Assembly: GCA_963727535.1 (NCBI GenBank)
Contig: CAVSGR010000006.1
Coordinates: forward strand, 1,178,001 to 1,242,000
Direction: 5' to 3'
From: RBG-16-34-14 sp963727535
GTDB lineage: Bacteria > Bacteroidota > Ignavibacteria > Ignavibacteriales > Ignavibacteriaceae
Length of the DNA stretch: 64,000 nucleotides
Made by a program: the position numbers and the translations under genes. This document shows, one piece after another, positions 34,568 to 44,960 of the stretch. Position 1 is the stretch's first letter. Every line of letters starts with the position of its first letter. The notes beneath the pieces are model-generated. The model searched no databases, had not been told where the DNA came from, and saw nothing but the letters and a program-made list of their open reading frames with translations.

Positions 34568-36391
34568 ATGAAAACGACTTTATTTATTATATTACTTTTT
34601 CTTTCAAACCTTTCAGCCCAGCAATACTATACCTTTTCAGAATTAAAGGGGATGGAAGATCAGTTGGGGGAAACGAACCTTTTCTATAGATTATATTATT
34701 ACTGGTCTGGCAATGGAACTTATGGTCCATCAGAATTTCACAGTATTTATCGTTTTGAACCCAATTCAAATGTTGATACCCTTTTTCTATATGATGGAGG
34801 CTGGTCCGGGCAAGATTATACTTCAATTGATGACTATGATTTTTGGGAAAATGATTATTCAAGATACATTTATGCAGGGACCTATATTTCAACTGAGGGA
34901 TTTCCTTTTGTTGGCAGATATGATCAACAGCAGCCTATTTTTTCTCCACAAATGTGGGGAGGCAGCAAAAATATTGAATTATCACGTCAGGACACTAATA
35001 TAATATTTGTTGCTATTGATTATGGCAATAGTATTAATTTTAAGACTACAGATTGGGGAAGTACGTGGGATACTTTAGCCAACGGATATGAAATATTATC
35101 GGTTTCGCCTTTTAATGACAGAGTTATTTTTTTTAGTCAGTGGCTGACTTTATTAAAATCCCTAGATGGTGGAGTTTCATTCTATACGGTTGATACATCT
35201 CGGATTTACCTAAATAATTTCCTATATGATAATGATGAGACTCATATATATGCGATAGACAATAGGTACGGATATCATTTAGTTGTTTCGGACAATGTTG
35301 GGGAACCTTTTAGCTGGACAGAAAGATACTCAAGCTCAAATCCAATTTATGTAAGTGTGGATTATTCTCAATCCGGCAGTATTTATCTCGCGGATGGAAA
35401 ATATATATATCACTCAATCGATTATGGTGTAACTTTTAATGAATATAAAACTTTGGATAGAAGAATTGTCGGCATTTACAAAAAACCCAATTCTGATAAA
35501 ATTTTTGCTGCAACAAAATATGATTTGTATGAAATAACTACTGATACAACAATAACTTTAAAACACTTACAGTTAGACCCTGATATTTTTAGCTGGTTTC
35601 CTCTTAAAGTAGGAAACAAATGGATTTATAATTCCCGATTTACAAGTGAAAGCGAAATAAACGAACATACTTTTGTGAATAAAGTAACAAGACAGTTTCG
35701 TTACAACGATAAAACATACTTTGATATTAATAGCGAATATGGTTTGTGTTACCGGGTCGATTCAACTTCGGGAAAAATCTATCGTTCATATTTTAATAGT
35801 GATACATTAGATTATGAAGAACTTTATATTGATTTGACTTCTGAAATAGGTGATACAATTTATGTAGATCAATTTGATGAATCGTATCCGATTCTTTTAG
35901 GAAATGAAGAAGGATTTAATGAATGGGACCTTAATTCGAGAAAGAGAGATTATTCGGGACTATCCACGCCCCTCTACAATTTGTCACTGGTCAAAAACAT
36001 TGGTTTGTATTATCAGGTGGAGTGGGAGTTAGTAGGAAACGAAGATCAATTGAAGGGTGCAATAATTAACGGAAAGGTTTATGGTGATACAACTGTTACT
36101 GATGTAAATGATCCTGATAATTTACCCAAAGAATTTTCTCTCTCTCAAAACTATCCCAATCCATTTAATCCTAGTACAAAAATTAAATTCATAATTCCCA
36201 AATCATCATTCGTAAATCTTAAGGTTTATGATGTTTTGGGAAGAGAAGTTGTAACTCTAGTTAATGAAGAGAAAAGCCCTGGTAAATATGAGGTTGAGTT
36301 TGATGGAAGTAATTTATCAAGCGGGATTTATTTTTGTGTTTTAAATATGGGAGATAAAAGATTAACAAAGAAAATGTGTCTGATTAAATGA
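34568..36391 (+). CDS. T9SS-sorted beta-propeller protein, tandem paralogue 3
   Basis: Start set at ATG 34568 (GAGGG ribosome site); an in-frame start at 34556 overlaps the previous stop. Signal peptide TTLFIILLFLSNLSAQQ, then the shared FSELKGMED opening. The following 200 residues have diverged (NGTYGPSEFHSIYRF) while the FSWTERYSSSNPIYVSVDYSQSGSIYLADGK and HLQLDPDIFSWFPL blocks are retained. The C-terminal part ends YPNPFNPSTKI and KKMCLIK. The mix of near-identical and diverged blocks among the three genes suggests tandem duplication followed by gene conversion or domain swapping. Confidence 0.84.
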   Translation: MKTTLFIILLFLSNLSAQQYYTFSELKGMEDQLGETNLFYRLYYYWSGNGTYGPSEFHSIYRFEPNSNVDTLFLYDGGWSGQDYTSIDDYDFWENDYSRYIYAGTYISTEGFPFVGRYDQQQPIFSPQMWGGSKNIELSRQDTNIIFVAIDYGNSINFKTTDWGSTWDTLANGYEILSVSPFNDRVIFFSQWLTLLKSLDGGVSFYTVDTSRIYLNNFLYDNDETHIYAIDNRYGYHLVVSDNVGEPFSWTERYSSSNPIYVSVDYSQSGSIYLADGKYIYHSIDYGVTFNEYKTLDRRIVGIYKKPNSDKIFAATKYDLYEITTDTTITLKHLQLDPDIFSWFPLKVGNKWIYNSRFTSESEINEHTFVNKVTRQFRYNDKTYFDINSEYGLCYRVDSTSGKIYRSYFNSDTLDYEELYIDLTSEIGDTIYVDQFDESYPILLGNEEGFNEWDLNSRKRDYSGLSTPLYNLSLVKNIGLYYQVEWELVGNEDQLKGAIINGKVYGDTTVTDVNDPDNLPKEFSLSQNYPNPFNPSTKIKFIIPKSSFVNLKVYDVLGREVVTLVNEEKSPGKYEVEFDGSNLSSGIYFCVLNMGDKRLTKKMCLIK

Positions 36392-36581
36392 GAAGATTTA
36401 GATTCTATATAATTATCAGAATTTATACACTATATCAAAAATCTGATGATTAAGTTCTTGAATGACTTATTTTTAGCTGCTAAAGATAATTTTAGAAACT
36501 ACTTTATTGTGGAATAAAAAATGTCCTTTATGTTTAACTATACGCGGGTTGAATATAAACAAAATAAAGTAGGGTAAAATT

Positions 36582-37508
36582 ATGAAAAAAATATTTATAC
36601 TTACTTGCTTAATTTTCTTCTCGAATGGGTTCTCACAAAACTCAACAAGTGAAAATAAAGAGCTTCAACCGTTTGGACTCCAGGATAAAGTAATCACTTC
36701 TCTTACAGCAGTACAGAACGATAATAGTCCATACCAATTTTCGGATTACATTTTTGCAGGAACTGCTGAAGACGGTATTTTTGAAGCTTCAGTAACAGCT
36801 GATTCTTCAGATTGGGTTTCTATGGGGCTAGAGAACAAATCTATTACAGCTCTAACAATACAGCATTGGGGTGTGGGACCAGTAGACGGTTTAACATTAT
36901 TCGCCGCTGTAATTCCTGAAGAAAATGATTCAACTTTACTTTTTAGACGAGAGGTTTACTTACCAACGGATAGTAATTGGGTCGTATCCGATAGCGGACT
37001 TGATAAAAGTACCAGTAGATTATATGCTCTTAACAGTTATTATTTTTCAGGGCACGAACCACCTCAGCCAATTCTGGCAGGGGGCAACAATGGTTTGTTT
37101 CAGGCAAGCAGAATAGATTACTTTTGGAATCAATCTGAAATTGAAGATGAAAATCTCCAACCGGTTATAAAAACAATTGATGTTAATCCGCATTGGAACG
37201 GTGATCTTGCTTGGGCTGCAGGATATATTGGTTTATCAGGCGCTGCATTTCGATCGACAGATAAGGGGGAAACGTGGAAGGTATTTCCTCTGAACGATGC
37301 ACAGGAATATGCACCGGCATCTTCTGTTGCAATAAATACAAGAAATCCGGATTCGGTTTATGTTTGTTGGAGTAATTACCTATTTCTAACACCTGACAAT
37401 GGACAAAGCTGGGAAGTAATACTTTCCACTCGGGGCGGAGGAATTAGTCCTGTAGTTGTTGATCCATTGCATCCTGAAAATGTATTTGTGGGGACCATGG
37501 TTTGTTGA
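36582..37508 (+). CDS. T9SS beta-propeller protein, N-terminal part (gene 36582-38501, two frame breaks)
   Basis: Signal peptide (hydrophobic residues about 5-18, SQNS after it) then a propeller of sortilin-like repeats (LTAVQNDNSPYQFSDYIFAGTAEDGIF; STDKGETWKVFPL; LTPDNGQSWEVIL). The frame ends at 37508. Removing one G from the run at 37490-37493 joins VFVGPWFVDDSH to the downstream part. It starts 190 nt after the triplet of paralogues and shares only the general architecture with them. Confidence 0.8.
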   Translation: MKKIFILTCLIFFSNGFSQNSTSENKELQPFGLQDKVITSLTAVQNDNSPYQFSDYIFAGTAEDGIFEASVTADSSDWVSMGLENKSITALTIQHWGVGPVDGLTLFAAVIPEENDSTLLFRREVYLPTDSNWVVSDSGLDKSTSRLYALNSYYFSGHEPPQPILAGGNNGLFQASRIDYFWNQSEIEDENLQPVIKTIDVNPHWNGDLAWAAGYIGLSGAAFRSTDKGETWKVFPLNDAQEYAPASSVAINTRNPDSVYVCWSNYLFLTPDNGQSWEVILSTRGGGISPVVVDPLHPENVFVGTMVC

Positions 37509-38501
37509 TGATAGTCACCAAAGCCCTGACCAGGCAGAATTTCTTCACAGCACAAACGGTGGTAAGGATTGGGAACAGATTAATCCTGCTACAAATGTAC
37601 TGCTCCAACCAATTACTTCTATTTCTGTGTTAAATAAATACGAAGATACTTATGTTTTTGTAGGAACCGCAGGAACGGGGGTTTGGCGCTATAAATACAA
37701 ACCATTGAATAATGATGCTTCCTCTTACTTCCCTTTGGCTTTAAACTACGAATGGAATTATGATTCGAATATTTTTCTAAATCCACAGACTGAAAAAATA
37801 ACTGACACACTGAGGATAAATAATAAATTGTATTACGGTTTCTCAGTGAATGATCTTGATCCATATCAGTTTTTCAGGCAGTCTGATAATAAAGTCTTTA
37901 TTTTTAATACAAAGGATAGTACAGAATCAATGCTTTATGATTTTAATGCTGAAATCGGAGAAAGCTGGGAACTTCCGGAAGAATTCTATTGCAACTATGG
38001 TAAAGAAATAACATTAGTTAGTAAAAGCGATACAGTGGAAACGCCTGCCGGCACTTTTTATAATTGCTACCATTTCACACATAGCTCACTTTGTGTTGAT
38101 GCTGGTATTACTGATACCTGGTTAGCGAAAGGAATAGGAAAGGTAAGGTATAAGGCAATATTCTTTGCCGGGGAAGGAGATTTTGTTTTAACCGATCATG
38201 TTACTTCAGTAGATAAAAACTCTAAACAAACGAAAGATTTTTCTTTTAGACTATTTCAAAATTATCCCAATCCATTCAATCCAACAACTAGTATTGAGTA
38301 TAGAGTCGGGAGTAGTGAGTATGTAACTTTGAAAGTTTATGACATATTAGGAAGAGAAGTTGCAACGCTGGTTAATGAAGAAAAGCAACCGGGAAGCTAT
38401 GAGGTTGAGTTTGACGGTTCCAATTTATCAAGCGGAATTTAATTTATAAGATTCAAGCAGGGAGTTTCATTAGCACAAAAAAATTAGTATTGTTGAAATA
38501 A
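37492..38501 (+). CDS. T9SS beta-propeller protein, C-terminal part with broken T9SS domain
   Basis: Continues the gene from 36582: more propeller repeat (STNGGKDWEQINPATN, VFVGTAGTGVWRYK), a domain like the paralogue-specific region of the upstream genes (SYFPLALNYEWNYDSN ... TVETPAGTFYNCYHF), then YPNPFNPTTSIEYRV. A stop occurs at 38440-38442 in SSGI; a missing T near 38441 would restore GIYIYKIQAG ... STKKLVLLK and the natural end at 38501. The T9SS domain is therefore cut about 20 residues short as the sequence stands. Confidence 0.78.
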
Positions 38502-38520
38502 AACAGTTATGGGTTAAAAA

Positions 38521-39675
38521 ATGAGAATTAAATTTTTATCATTCTTTTTTGCTTTTTGTGTAATCGTCGTTAATGCACAATGGAAATGGCAAAATCCTTT
38601 ACCGCAAGGTAATTCTTTGAATGATGTTCAGTCAGTAAATTCAAATCTCGGATTTGCTTGTGGTAATGAAGGAACAGTTCTAAAGACAAACACCTCAGGC
38701 TTAAGTTGGCAGCTATTAAACTTCCCGGCAGATATAAAAATTAACTCTATAGATTTTTTAGATGACAACGAAGGCTGGGTAACGGGAATTAGCGACAGTA
38801 CCACCTATGTTTATCATACTTTTGATGGCGGAAACACTTGGGAACAAAAGTTTGAAGAAGTAGCATCACAAGCCTCCTTATTTTTCTTAAATAAAAATGA
38901 AGGCTGGATTTCTATTGACAGTATTTTGTATTTCTCAAACAACGGGGGAAAAGACTGGTCAATTAAAAATCTTCCGGAAAAAATCTCCTCAATTTTTTTC
39001 TTAAATCCTCATTTAGGATGGTTAACTGCCGGTAATAAGATTTATAAAACTATTGATGGAATTAACTTGGAACCGATAGAAGTTGTTTCTGATTCCAATG
39101 CTACTTTGGATCAAATCGAATTTATTGATTCTCTTGTTGGTTTTGCTAATATGACACTATCAGGACGACATGAACTTTACGGTTATATATATAAATCTAC
39201 TGATGGGGGAACCAGCTGGGAAGAACAATTCTCCGTAGGAGGAAGTTTTTATGATAAAACAAATTTTTCAGATTTTCAATTCTTAAATAAAAATATAGGC
39301 TGGGCAATTTCGGGAGGTGAAATATTTAAGACATATAATGGAAAAGATTGGAATTCAATTTCTTTTATACGACGCTTAAGACACTTGACTGCAATTGATA
39401 GTTTAACTTTATGGGGAGTCGGATATCATGGTTTATTATATATTTCTACTGATGGTGGTTATAACTGGAATAAATCTTATACGGGAATATTGTCTGAAAC
39501 GAATGATCTGCAATTGCTTGACAAAAAAAATCTTTTTGCTGCAGGGGGGCAAAATGTTTTCAAAACATCAAATGGAGGGAAAAAATGGGCAATCACAGAT
39601 GTTGGAGATTTTGATAAAGGCTATTTTGACATACACGCTGTTTGGTTTGTCGATTCTTTTAAATGGCTGGCTTAG
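38521..39675 (+). CDS. YCF48-like/BNR-repeat T9SS protein, N-terminal part (gene 38521-40682, frameshifted)
   Basis: Signal peptide (residues about 3-19, ending VVNAQ) followed by YCF48-like propeller repeats, each with a GNEGTVLKT- or DGGNTWEQ-type turn and an EGWVTG/LGWLTAG strand (for example STDGGTSWEEQF, STDGGYNWNKSY). The frame stops at 39675. Removing one A from 39661-39663 gives VDSFNGWLSAEYFNGFGGLYRTTDGG and continues the repeats downstream. Such proteins are extracellular or surface propellers; the ligand is unknown. Confidence 0.8.
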   Translation: MRIKFLSFFFAFCVIVVNAQWKWQNPLPQGNSLNDVQSVNSNLGFACGNEGTVLKTNTSGLSWQLLNFPADIKINSIDFLDDNEGWVTGISDSTTYVYHTFDGGNTWEQKFEEVASQASLFFLNKNEGWISIDSILYFSNNGGKDWSIKNLPEKISSIFFLNPHLGWLTAGNKIYKTIDGINLEPIEVVSDSNATLDQIEFIDSLVGFANMTLSGRHELYGYIYKSTDGGTSWEEQFSVGGSFYDKTNFSDFQFLNKNIGWAISGGEIFKTYNGKDWNSISFIRRLRHLTAIDSLTLWGVGYHGLLYISTDGGYNWNKSYTGILSETNDLQLLDKKNLFAAGGQNVFKTSNGGKKWAITDVGDFDKGYFDIHAVWFVDSFKWLA

Positions 39676-40682
39676 TGCCGAGTATTTTAATGGGTTTGGG
39701 GGACTTTACAGAACCACTGATGGAGGTACGTCTTGGTCTGTTCAATTAGATAGTGTACGTAGAATCTTTGATATTTTTTTTATTAATGGTAGTACGGGCT
39801 GGTTTTTTTCCGGAGATAGTACTTATCGAACAGATGACGCTGGTAGTAACTGGATTAATTTGATAGGGGACAGACCTGATTATCGTGATGCGGAAATAAA
39901 TTCGATTTGTTTTGTATCATCCGATATTGGATATTGTGGAGGATATGTAGGACTTTATAAAACTACTAACGGAGGTAAAGACTGGACAAGAGTAAGTTTA
40001 AATATAAATGATCCATTTATTACGAGCATTTTTTTTCTTGATGATCAAACAGGATGGGCAACAGGTTACTACCAAGCTAATGTTGGGGTGGTCCTTAAAA
40101 CAACTAATGGTGGGTTAAATTGGGATGTTACTTACCTTCCTAAAATTGAGGGATACTGGCCTCAGTGTATCAATTTTGCCGATAAAAATGACGGATGGGT
40201 AGTAGGATTAGGAGATTTTGTAGGAGCTATATTTCATAGTTTGGATGGTGGGGAAAGCTGGAATCCCGTTAAACTTCGTACGGAAACAGCGTTTATGAGA
40301 ATAGTTTTCCCGGATACTTCCGAAGGGTGGCTTTTAGGTGATAATGGAGAAATACTTCATACTTCAAATGGCGAAGTTACTTTTATTGATGACGATAATG
40401 AAATATTACCCACGGGGTATTTTCTTTATCAAAACTATCCAAATCCGTTTAACCCATAGCACAAAAATTAAATTCGTAATTCCTCAAATCATCATTCGTA
40501 AATCTTAAAGTTTATGACGTATTAGGAAGAGAAGTTGCAACTCTTGTAAATGAATAGAAACCAGCCTTGGTAAGATATGAGGTTGAGTTTAATGGTTAGG
40601 TAATCTAGCAAGCGGAATTTATATTTATAAGTTGCGAGTAGGTAATTATACCTCATTCAAAAAGATGATCCTCTTACGCTAA
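39662..40682 (+). CDS. YCF48-like T9SS protein, C-terminal part with decayed sorting domain
   Basis: Continues the propeller (TTDGGTSWSVQL, TTNGGKDWTRVS, TTNGGLNWDVTYLP, SLDGGESWNPVKLR) and reaches NYPNPFNP, then stops at 40459. Comparison with sister genes shows several separate lesions after that: an extra base near 40456, another in the A-run near 40484-40488, a TAG in place of GAG in VNEE, and rearranged bases around 40562-40600. The old end is recognisable at about 40682 (KKMILLR). This tail is genuinely decayed and cannot be explained by a single read error. Confidence 0.78.
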
Positions 40683-40849
40683 AACAGCTATAGAGAAACT
40701 GCATAAAAATAACGTCATTTGAATGTCCTTGTAAATTTTACGTCTACCATTTACCATCTTCCATCTTTTTCCTTCCTTGACTGCCTGACGCCGTTTCTCT
40801 ATATTTGAACACTATTTTTTGATTACCAAATTCTGAAATTTATACGATT

Positions 40850-42106
40850 TTGAACCAATATAATAAGACTACCCTTCCTAACGGGATTAGAATTTTATCC
40901 GAAAATATACCGTATGTTAAGTCTTTTTCTCTCGGTTTTTGGTTTAATGTTGGTTCGAGAGACGAGAATCCTGCGAACAACGGCATTACTCATTTTATAG
41001 AGCACATGCTTTTTAAAGGGACAAAGAAAAGATCGGCAAGAAGAATTGCAACCGAGATAGAATCTTATGGCGGTTACCTGAATGCTTTCACTTCAAAAGA
41101 ACACACCTGTTATTATGGAAGGGGTTTGGCGAATCATATTGGAAAAACCTTTGATGTTATTTCAGATATGATCCAGTATCCGACTCTTAAACCTACCGAA
41201 ATTAAAAAGGAAGCAAGTGTTATAATAGATGAGTTAAATGATATTCAGGACAATCCCGAAGAATTAATTTTTGAAAAGTTCGAGGAAATGATTTTTGCAG
41301 GAAGCAGCTTGAGTTATCCAATCATCGGAACAGCAGAAAATATTCTCAGTTTTTCTCAGCTTGATTTTTTTAATTATATAAAAGAGAAATACGGCTTTAA
41401 CAAAATAATTATTGCAGCTTCCGGAGCAGTCGATCATAATCAAGTTGTAAAATTAGCAGATAAATATTTTACCAAAAATATGGGTGCTAATCCTTCCAGG
41501 AGAAGATATTTTAATGATCCGAGTTATAATGGAAGACTAGCGTTTATTGAAAAAGAAATTCAACAAGTGCATGCAATTATCGGGAAGCCTTCCTACGGTT
41601 TCAAAAATGAAGAAAGAATTAATTCAGCATTGTTAGCGCAGATTCTTGGTGAAGGAAGCAGTTCGAGATTATTTCAATCTGTAAGAGAAAGAAACGGAAT
41701 TGCATACCAGATAAATTCATTTCTAAATTCTTTTTATGATACTTCATCTTTCGGGGTTTATTTATCAACTAATGAAAAAATGGTTGACCGTGCTCTATCT
41801 ATTATATATAGGGAATTTAAGAAGCTGCGCTCTGTTAAAGTTTCCGAAAAAGAATTGAATAAAGCCAAAGAAGCTTTGAAGGGAAATCTCCTGTTAAGTC
41901 TGGAAAGCACTTCAAACAGGATGATTAGAATGGCACAATCAGAGTTTTATCATAATAGAGTCGTTCCTACTGAAGAAATCATAAAAAAGATAGACGGAGT
42001 TACGAGAGAACAGATCATAGATATTGCGAACGAATTACTCGATGAGAAAACGATGTTTAAGATAATAATTAAATCAAAAGATGTACTTTTAAAATCAGCC
42101 GCATAA
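40850..42106 (+). CDS. M16-family zinc peptidase
   Basis: Inverted zinc motif HFIEH at residues 48-52 (H48, H52) with the downstream Glu in the EASVIIDELND helix (about 124-134), the M16 pitrilysin layout; this is the single-chain two-domain form of about 420 aa as in PqqL/processing-peptidase-like bacterial proteins. The start codon is TTG at 40850; no nearby upstream ATG gives a better start. There is no signal peptide, so it is probably cytoplasmic. The ald gene follows after 18 nt. It degrades peptides; the substrate is not known. Confidence 0.92.
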   Translation: MNQYNKTTLPNGIRILSENIPYVKSFSLGFWFNVGSRDENPANNGITHFIEHMLFKGTKKRSARRIATEIESYGGYLNAFTSKEHTCYYGRGLANHIGKTFDVISDMIQYPTLKPTEIKKEASVIIDELNDIQDNPEELIFEKFEEMIFAGSSLSYPIIGTAENILSFSQLDFFNYIKEKYGFNKIIIAASGAVDHNQVVKLADKYFTKNMGANPSRRRYFNDPSYNGRLAFIEKEIQQVHAIIGKPSYGFKNEERINSALLAQILGEGSSSRLFQSVRERNGIAYQINSFLNSFYDTSSFGVYLSTNEKMVDRALSIIYREFKKLRSVKVSEKELNKAKEALKGNLLLSLESTSNRMIRMAQSEFYHNRVVPTEEIIKKIDGVTREQIIDIANELLDEKTMFKIIIKSKDVLLKSAA

Positions 42107-42124
42107 TTTATCGAGAGGTGGAAT

Positions 42125-43240
42125 ATGATTATCGGAGTACCAAAAGAAATAAAAGCTAACGAAAACAGGGTAGCACTTTTACCTGTTGGTGCACAAATGT
42201 TGATTAAGAATAATCACAAAGTTATTGTTGAAACTAATGCTGGTTCAGGCAGTGGTTTTTCAGATGACGATTACAAAGCTGTAGGTGCTGAAATAGCAAA
42301 AGGTCCCGAAGAGATTTTTAAAACTGCTGATATGATAATGAAGGTTAAGGAACCGATCAATAATGAATATAAAATGATTCGGGAAGGGCAGATTGTTTTT
42401 ACTTATTTTCATTTTGCTGCAAACAAAGAACTTACCGAAGCGATTATGAAAAGCAAGTGTGTCGCAATCGCTTATGAAACTGTACAGAAAGATGACAGAT
42501 CATTACCTTTATTAATTCCAATGAGTGAAGTTGCCGGCAGAATGGCTCCGCAGGAAGGTGCGAAGTATCTGGAAATGGTAATGGGAGGAAGAGGAGTTCT
42601 TTTAGGCGGTGTTCCCGGTACAGGTCCTGCAGAAGTTATGGTTCTTGGTGGTGGAATTGTTGGAACTAATGCTGCAAAAATTGCTGCAGGCTTTGGTGCA
42701 ATCGTAACAATTTTTGATAACAATCTTTATAGATTAAGATATCTCGATGATGTGATGCCGAAAAATGTTAAGACTGCAATGTCGAATGAATATTATATTC
42801 GCGCTGCATTGCCGAATGCCGATCTTGTGATTGGTGCTGTACTTATTCCCGGAACAAAAGCACCGAAACTTGTAACACGCGATATGTTGAAGATAATGAA
42901 ACAAGGTTCCGTAATTGTTGATGTTTCTGTTGACCAGGGCGGCTGCATTGAAACATGCAAACCTACCACTCACGAAAACCCGACTTATGTAATTGATGGA
43001 GTTGTACATTATTGCGTGGCAAATATGCCGGGCGCAGTTCCGCACACTTCTACACTCGCTTTAACAAATGCAACTTTGCCTTATGCAGTGGAGATTGCCA
43101 ATAAAGGTTTTGAGAAAGCAATTAAGACTAATCACGAAATTAAATTAGGATTGAATATTATAGATGGGAAAATTGTTTACAAGGGTGTGGCGGAAGCATT
43201 TGGTTTTGATTATTATGATGTTAATACAATTTTAAATTAG
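42125..43240 (+). CDS. ald: Alanine dehydrogenase
   Basis: NAD-dependent reversible conversion of L-alanine to pyruvate plus ammonia. The 371-aa length is typical. N-terminal MIIGVPKEIKANENRVALLP, catalytic Lys/His region VKEPINNEY...FTYFHFA, Rossmann loop VLGGGIVGTNAAKIA (about 175-190), and DVSVDQGGCIET near 265. A GAGAGGTGG ribosome site lies upstream. nuoG begins 29 nt later, but a functional link is not evident. Confidence 0.95.
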   Translation: MIIGVPKEIKANENRVALLPVGAQMLIKNNHKVIVETNAGSGSGFSDDDYKAVGAEIAKGPEEIFKTADMIMKVKEPINNEYKMIREGQIVFTYFHFAANKELTEAIMKSKCVAIAYETVQKDDRSLPLLIPMSEVAGRMAPQEGAKYLEMVMGGRGVLLGGVPGTGPAEVMVLGGGIVGTNAAKIAAGFGAIVTIFDNNLYRLRYLDDVMPKNVKTAMSNEYYIRAALPNADLVIGAVLIPGTKAPKLVTRDMLKIMKQGSVIVDVSVDQGGCIETCKPTTHENPTYVIDGVVHYCVANMPGAVPHTSTLALTNATLPYAVEIANKGFEKAIKTNHEIKLGLNIIDGKIVYKGVAEAFGFDYYDVNTILN

Positions 43241-43269
43241 TACAAGATTAAAGATTATTCAGGATTGAT

Positions 43270-44412
43270 ATGCCTAAATTTGTTTTGAATGAGAAAGAAA
43301 TAGAATTTAACCATGGGGAAACTATAATGCAGGCAGGTGTGAGAAATGGAATTGAAATTCCGAACTTCTGCTGGCATCCAAGCCTTTCAATTTCGGGTAA
43401 CTGTAGAATTTGTCTTGTTGAAATAGAAAAAATGCCAAAGCTTGCTATTGCATGTTCAACTCTTGCAGCAGACGGAATGGTTGTTCATTCATTATCTGAG
43501 AAATCAATTGCAGCAAGAAACGCAGTTATGGAATTTCTGCTGATTAATCATCCTCTCGATTGCCCGATCTGCGATGAAGCTGGTGAATGTAAGTTACAGG
43601 ATTATGCTTATTCACACAGCACCGGTGAAAGCAGGTTTATTGAAGAAAAAGTTCATAAAGATAAAAGAGTTCCCTTAGGTCCCTATGTAATGTTCGATGC
43701 TGAAAGATGTATTTCATGTTCGCGCTGTATAAGATTTTGTGATGAAATTGCTAAAGATCCGGAGCTTACTTTTATAAAACGCGGCGACAGAGTTACGATC
43801 GTTACTTATCCCGGCGAAGAAATGGATAATCCTTATTCACTTAATACTACAGATATTTGTCCTGTCGGTGCTTTAACAAACAGGGATTTCAGGTTCAGAG
43901 CGAGAGTGTGGGATATGTCTTCAACAAAATCTGTTTGCAACGGCTGTTCGCGCGGATGTAATATGGATATCTGGGTAAGGAATAATGAAGTATTAAGATT
44001 AACTCCGAGACTTAATGAAGAAGTAAACAGTTACTGGATGTGTGATCATGGAAGAGTAGATACTTTTAAATTTATTAATGCTGAAAACAGAGTAAGTGGT
44101 CCACATCTCAGGAAAGATGGAACATTAACAATCTCTACCTGGGATGAAGTAATTGAAAAAGCTGTATCGGAATTAAAATCATTTAAGAAAGATGAAATTG
44201 CATTTATAGGTTCTGCTTACTCCACTGTTGAAGACAATTATGTCTTTGCGCATTTTGCAAAATCTGTTTTTAATTCAAATAATATTGATTTTATTCGTCA
44301 CGAAGATCCTTCTTTTGGTGATGAGATACTAAGAAAAAGCGATATTACTCCAAATTCACTTGGTGCTGAATTAGCTGGAATTACGCCTGGTAAAAATGGA
44401 TTGAATAGCTGA
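43270..44412 (+). CDS. nuoG: NADH-quinone oxidoreductase subunit G, N-terminal part (gene 43270-44947, frameshifted)
   Basis: Iron-sulfur subunit of complex I. N-terminal 2Fe-2S domain (CWHPSLSISGNCRICLVE), the His/Cys box DCPICDEAGECKLQDY, two 4Fe-4S sites (CISCSRCIRFCDE with DICPVGALTN; CNGCSRGCN ... CDHGR) and the start of the molybdopterin-oxidoreductase-like domain. The frame stops at 44410-44412; removing about one base at 44405-44410 gives GLNADGIIKGIKDGHIKALYI and continues to 44947. About 559 aa in total, shorter than the E. coli protein (over 900 aa) but consistent with a short NuoG form. Confidence 0.9.
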   Translation: MPKFVLNEKEIEFNHGETIMQAGVRNGIEIPNFCWHPSLSISGNCRICLVEIEKMPKLAIACSTLAADGMVVHSLSEKSIAARNAVMEFLLINHPLDCPICDEAGECKLQDYAYSHSTGESRFIEEKVHKDKRVPLGPYVMFDAERCISCSRCIRFCDEIAKDPELTFIKRGDRVTIVTYPGEEMDNPYSLNTTDICPVGALTNRDFRFRARVWDMSSTKSVCNGCSRGCNMDIWVRNNEVLRLTPRLNEEVNSYWMCDHGRVDTFKFINAENRVSGPHLRKDGTLTISTWDEVIEKAVSELKSFKKDEIAFIGSAYSTVEDNYVFAHFAKSVFNSNNIDFIRHEDPSFGDEILRKSDITPNSLGAELAGITPGKNGLNS

Positions 44413-44947
44413 CGGCATTATCAAAGGAATAAAAGACGGACATATCAAAGCTTTATATATTATTGAAGATGATATTGTAAGTGTAAATCCTGAATTGGAA
44501 AGTGTTCTTGCAAAATTAGACTTATTAATTGTTCACGCTACTAACTTTAATAAGACGGCAACTTTAGCAGATATAGTTTTTCCTGCTGCAACTTTTGCAG
44601 AAAAAAATGGAACGTTAGTAAACTTCCAGGGAATGGTTCAGAGAATTCGTCCAGCAGTTGAAACAGAAGAACTCGACAGAGCAATAGACGGAATGTCGAT
44701 GAGCAGGCTCGACAAATTTGGAACTAAATTCGACAGATGGGCAAAAAAGAACAGGCATGATGCTCGTGCTACATGGAAAATAATTTCTTTAATATCATCT
44801 GCAATGGGTGAAAAGATTAAGTACAAAATGGCAGAAGATGTTTTTAACGATATAGCCAAATCAATTGATGCATTTAAAGGACTTGATTACGATGAGATTG
44901 GAGAACTTGGGACGAAGTTGAAAATAGAAGTATCGCAAACAGTATAG
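44405..44947 (+). CDS. nuoG: NADH-quinone oxidoreductase subunit G, C-terminal part
   Basis: Continuation after the frame break: GIIKGIKDGHIKALYII, then the conserved TKTATLADIVFPAATFAEKNGTLVNFQGMVQRIR-like block (here NKTATLAD...) typical of the C-terminal molybdopterin-fold region of NuoG. A helical tail follows (MGEKIKYKMAEDVFNDIAKSI). The first ATG in this frame is 44495, but homology reads from about 44405. nuoH starts 13 nt after the stop. Confidence 0.88.
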   Translation: MADGIIKGIKDGHIKALYIIEDDIVSVNPELESVLAKLDLLIVHATNFNKTATLADIVFPAATFAEKNGTLVNFQGMVQRIRPAVETEELDRAIDGMSMSRLDKFGTKFDRWAKKNRHDARATWKIISLISSAMGEKIKYKMAEDVFNDIAKSIDAFKGLDYDEIGELGTKLKIEVSQTV

Positions 44948-44960
44948 TTTTGGAGAATTA

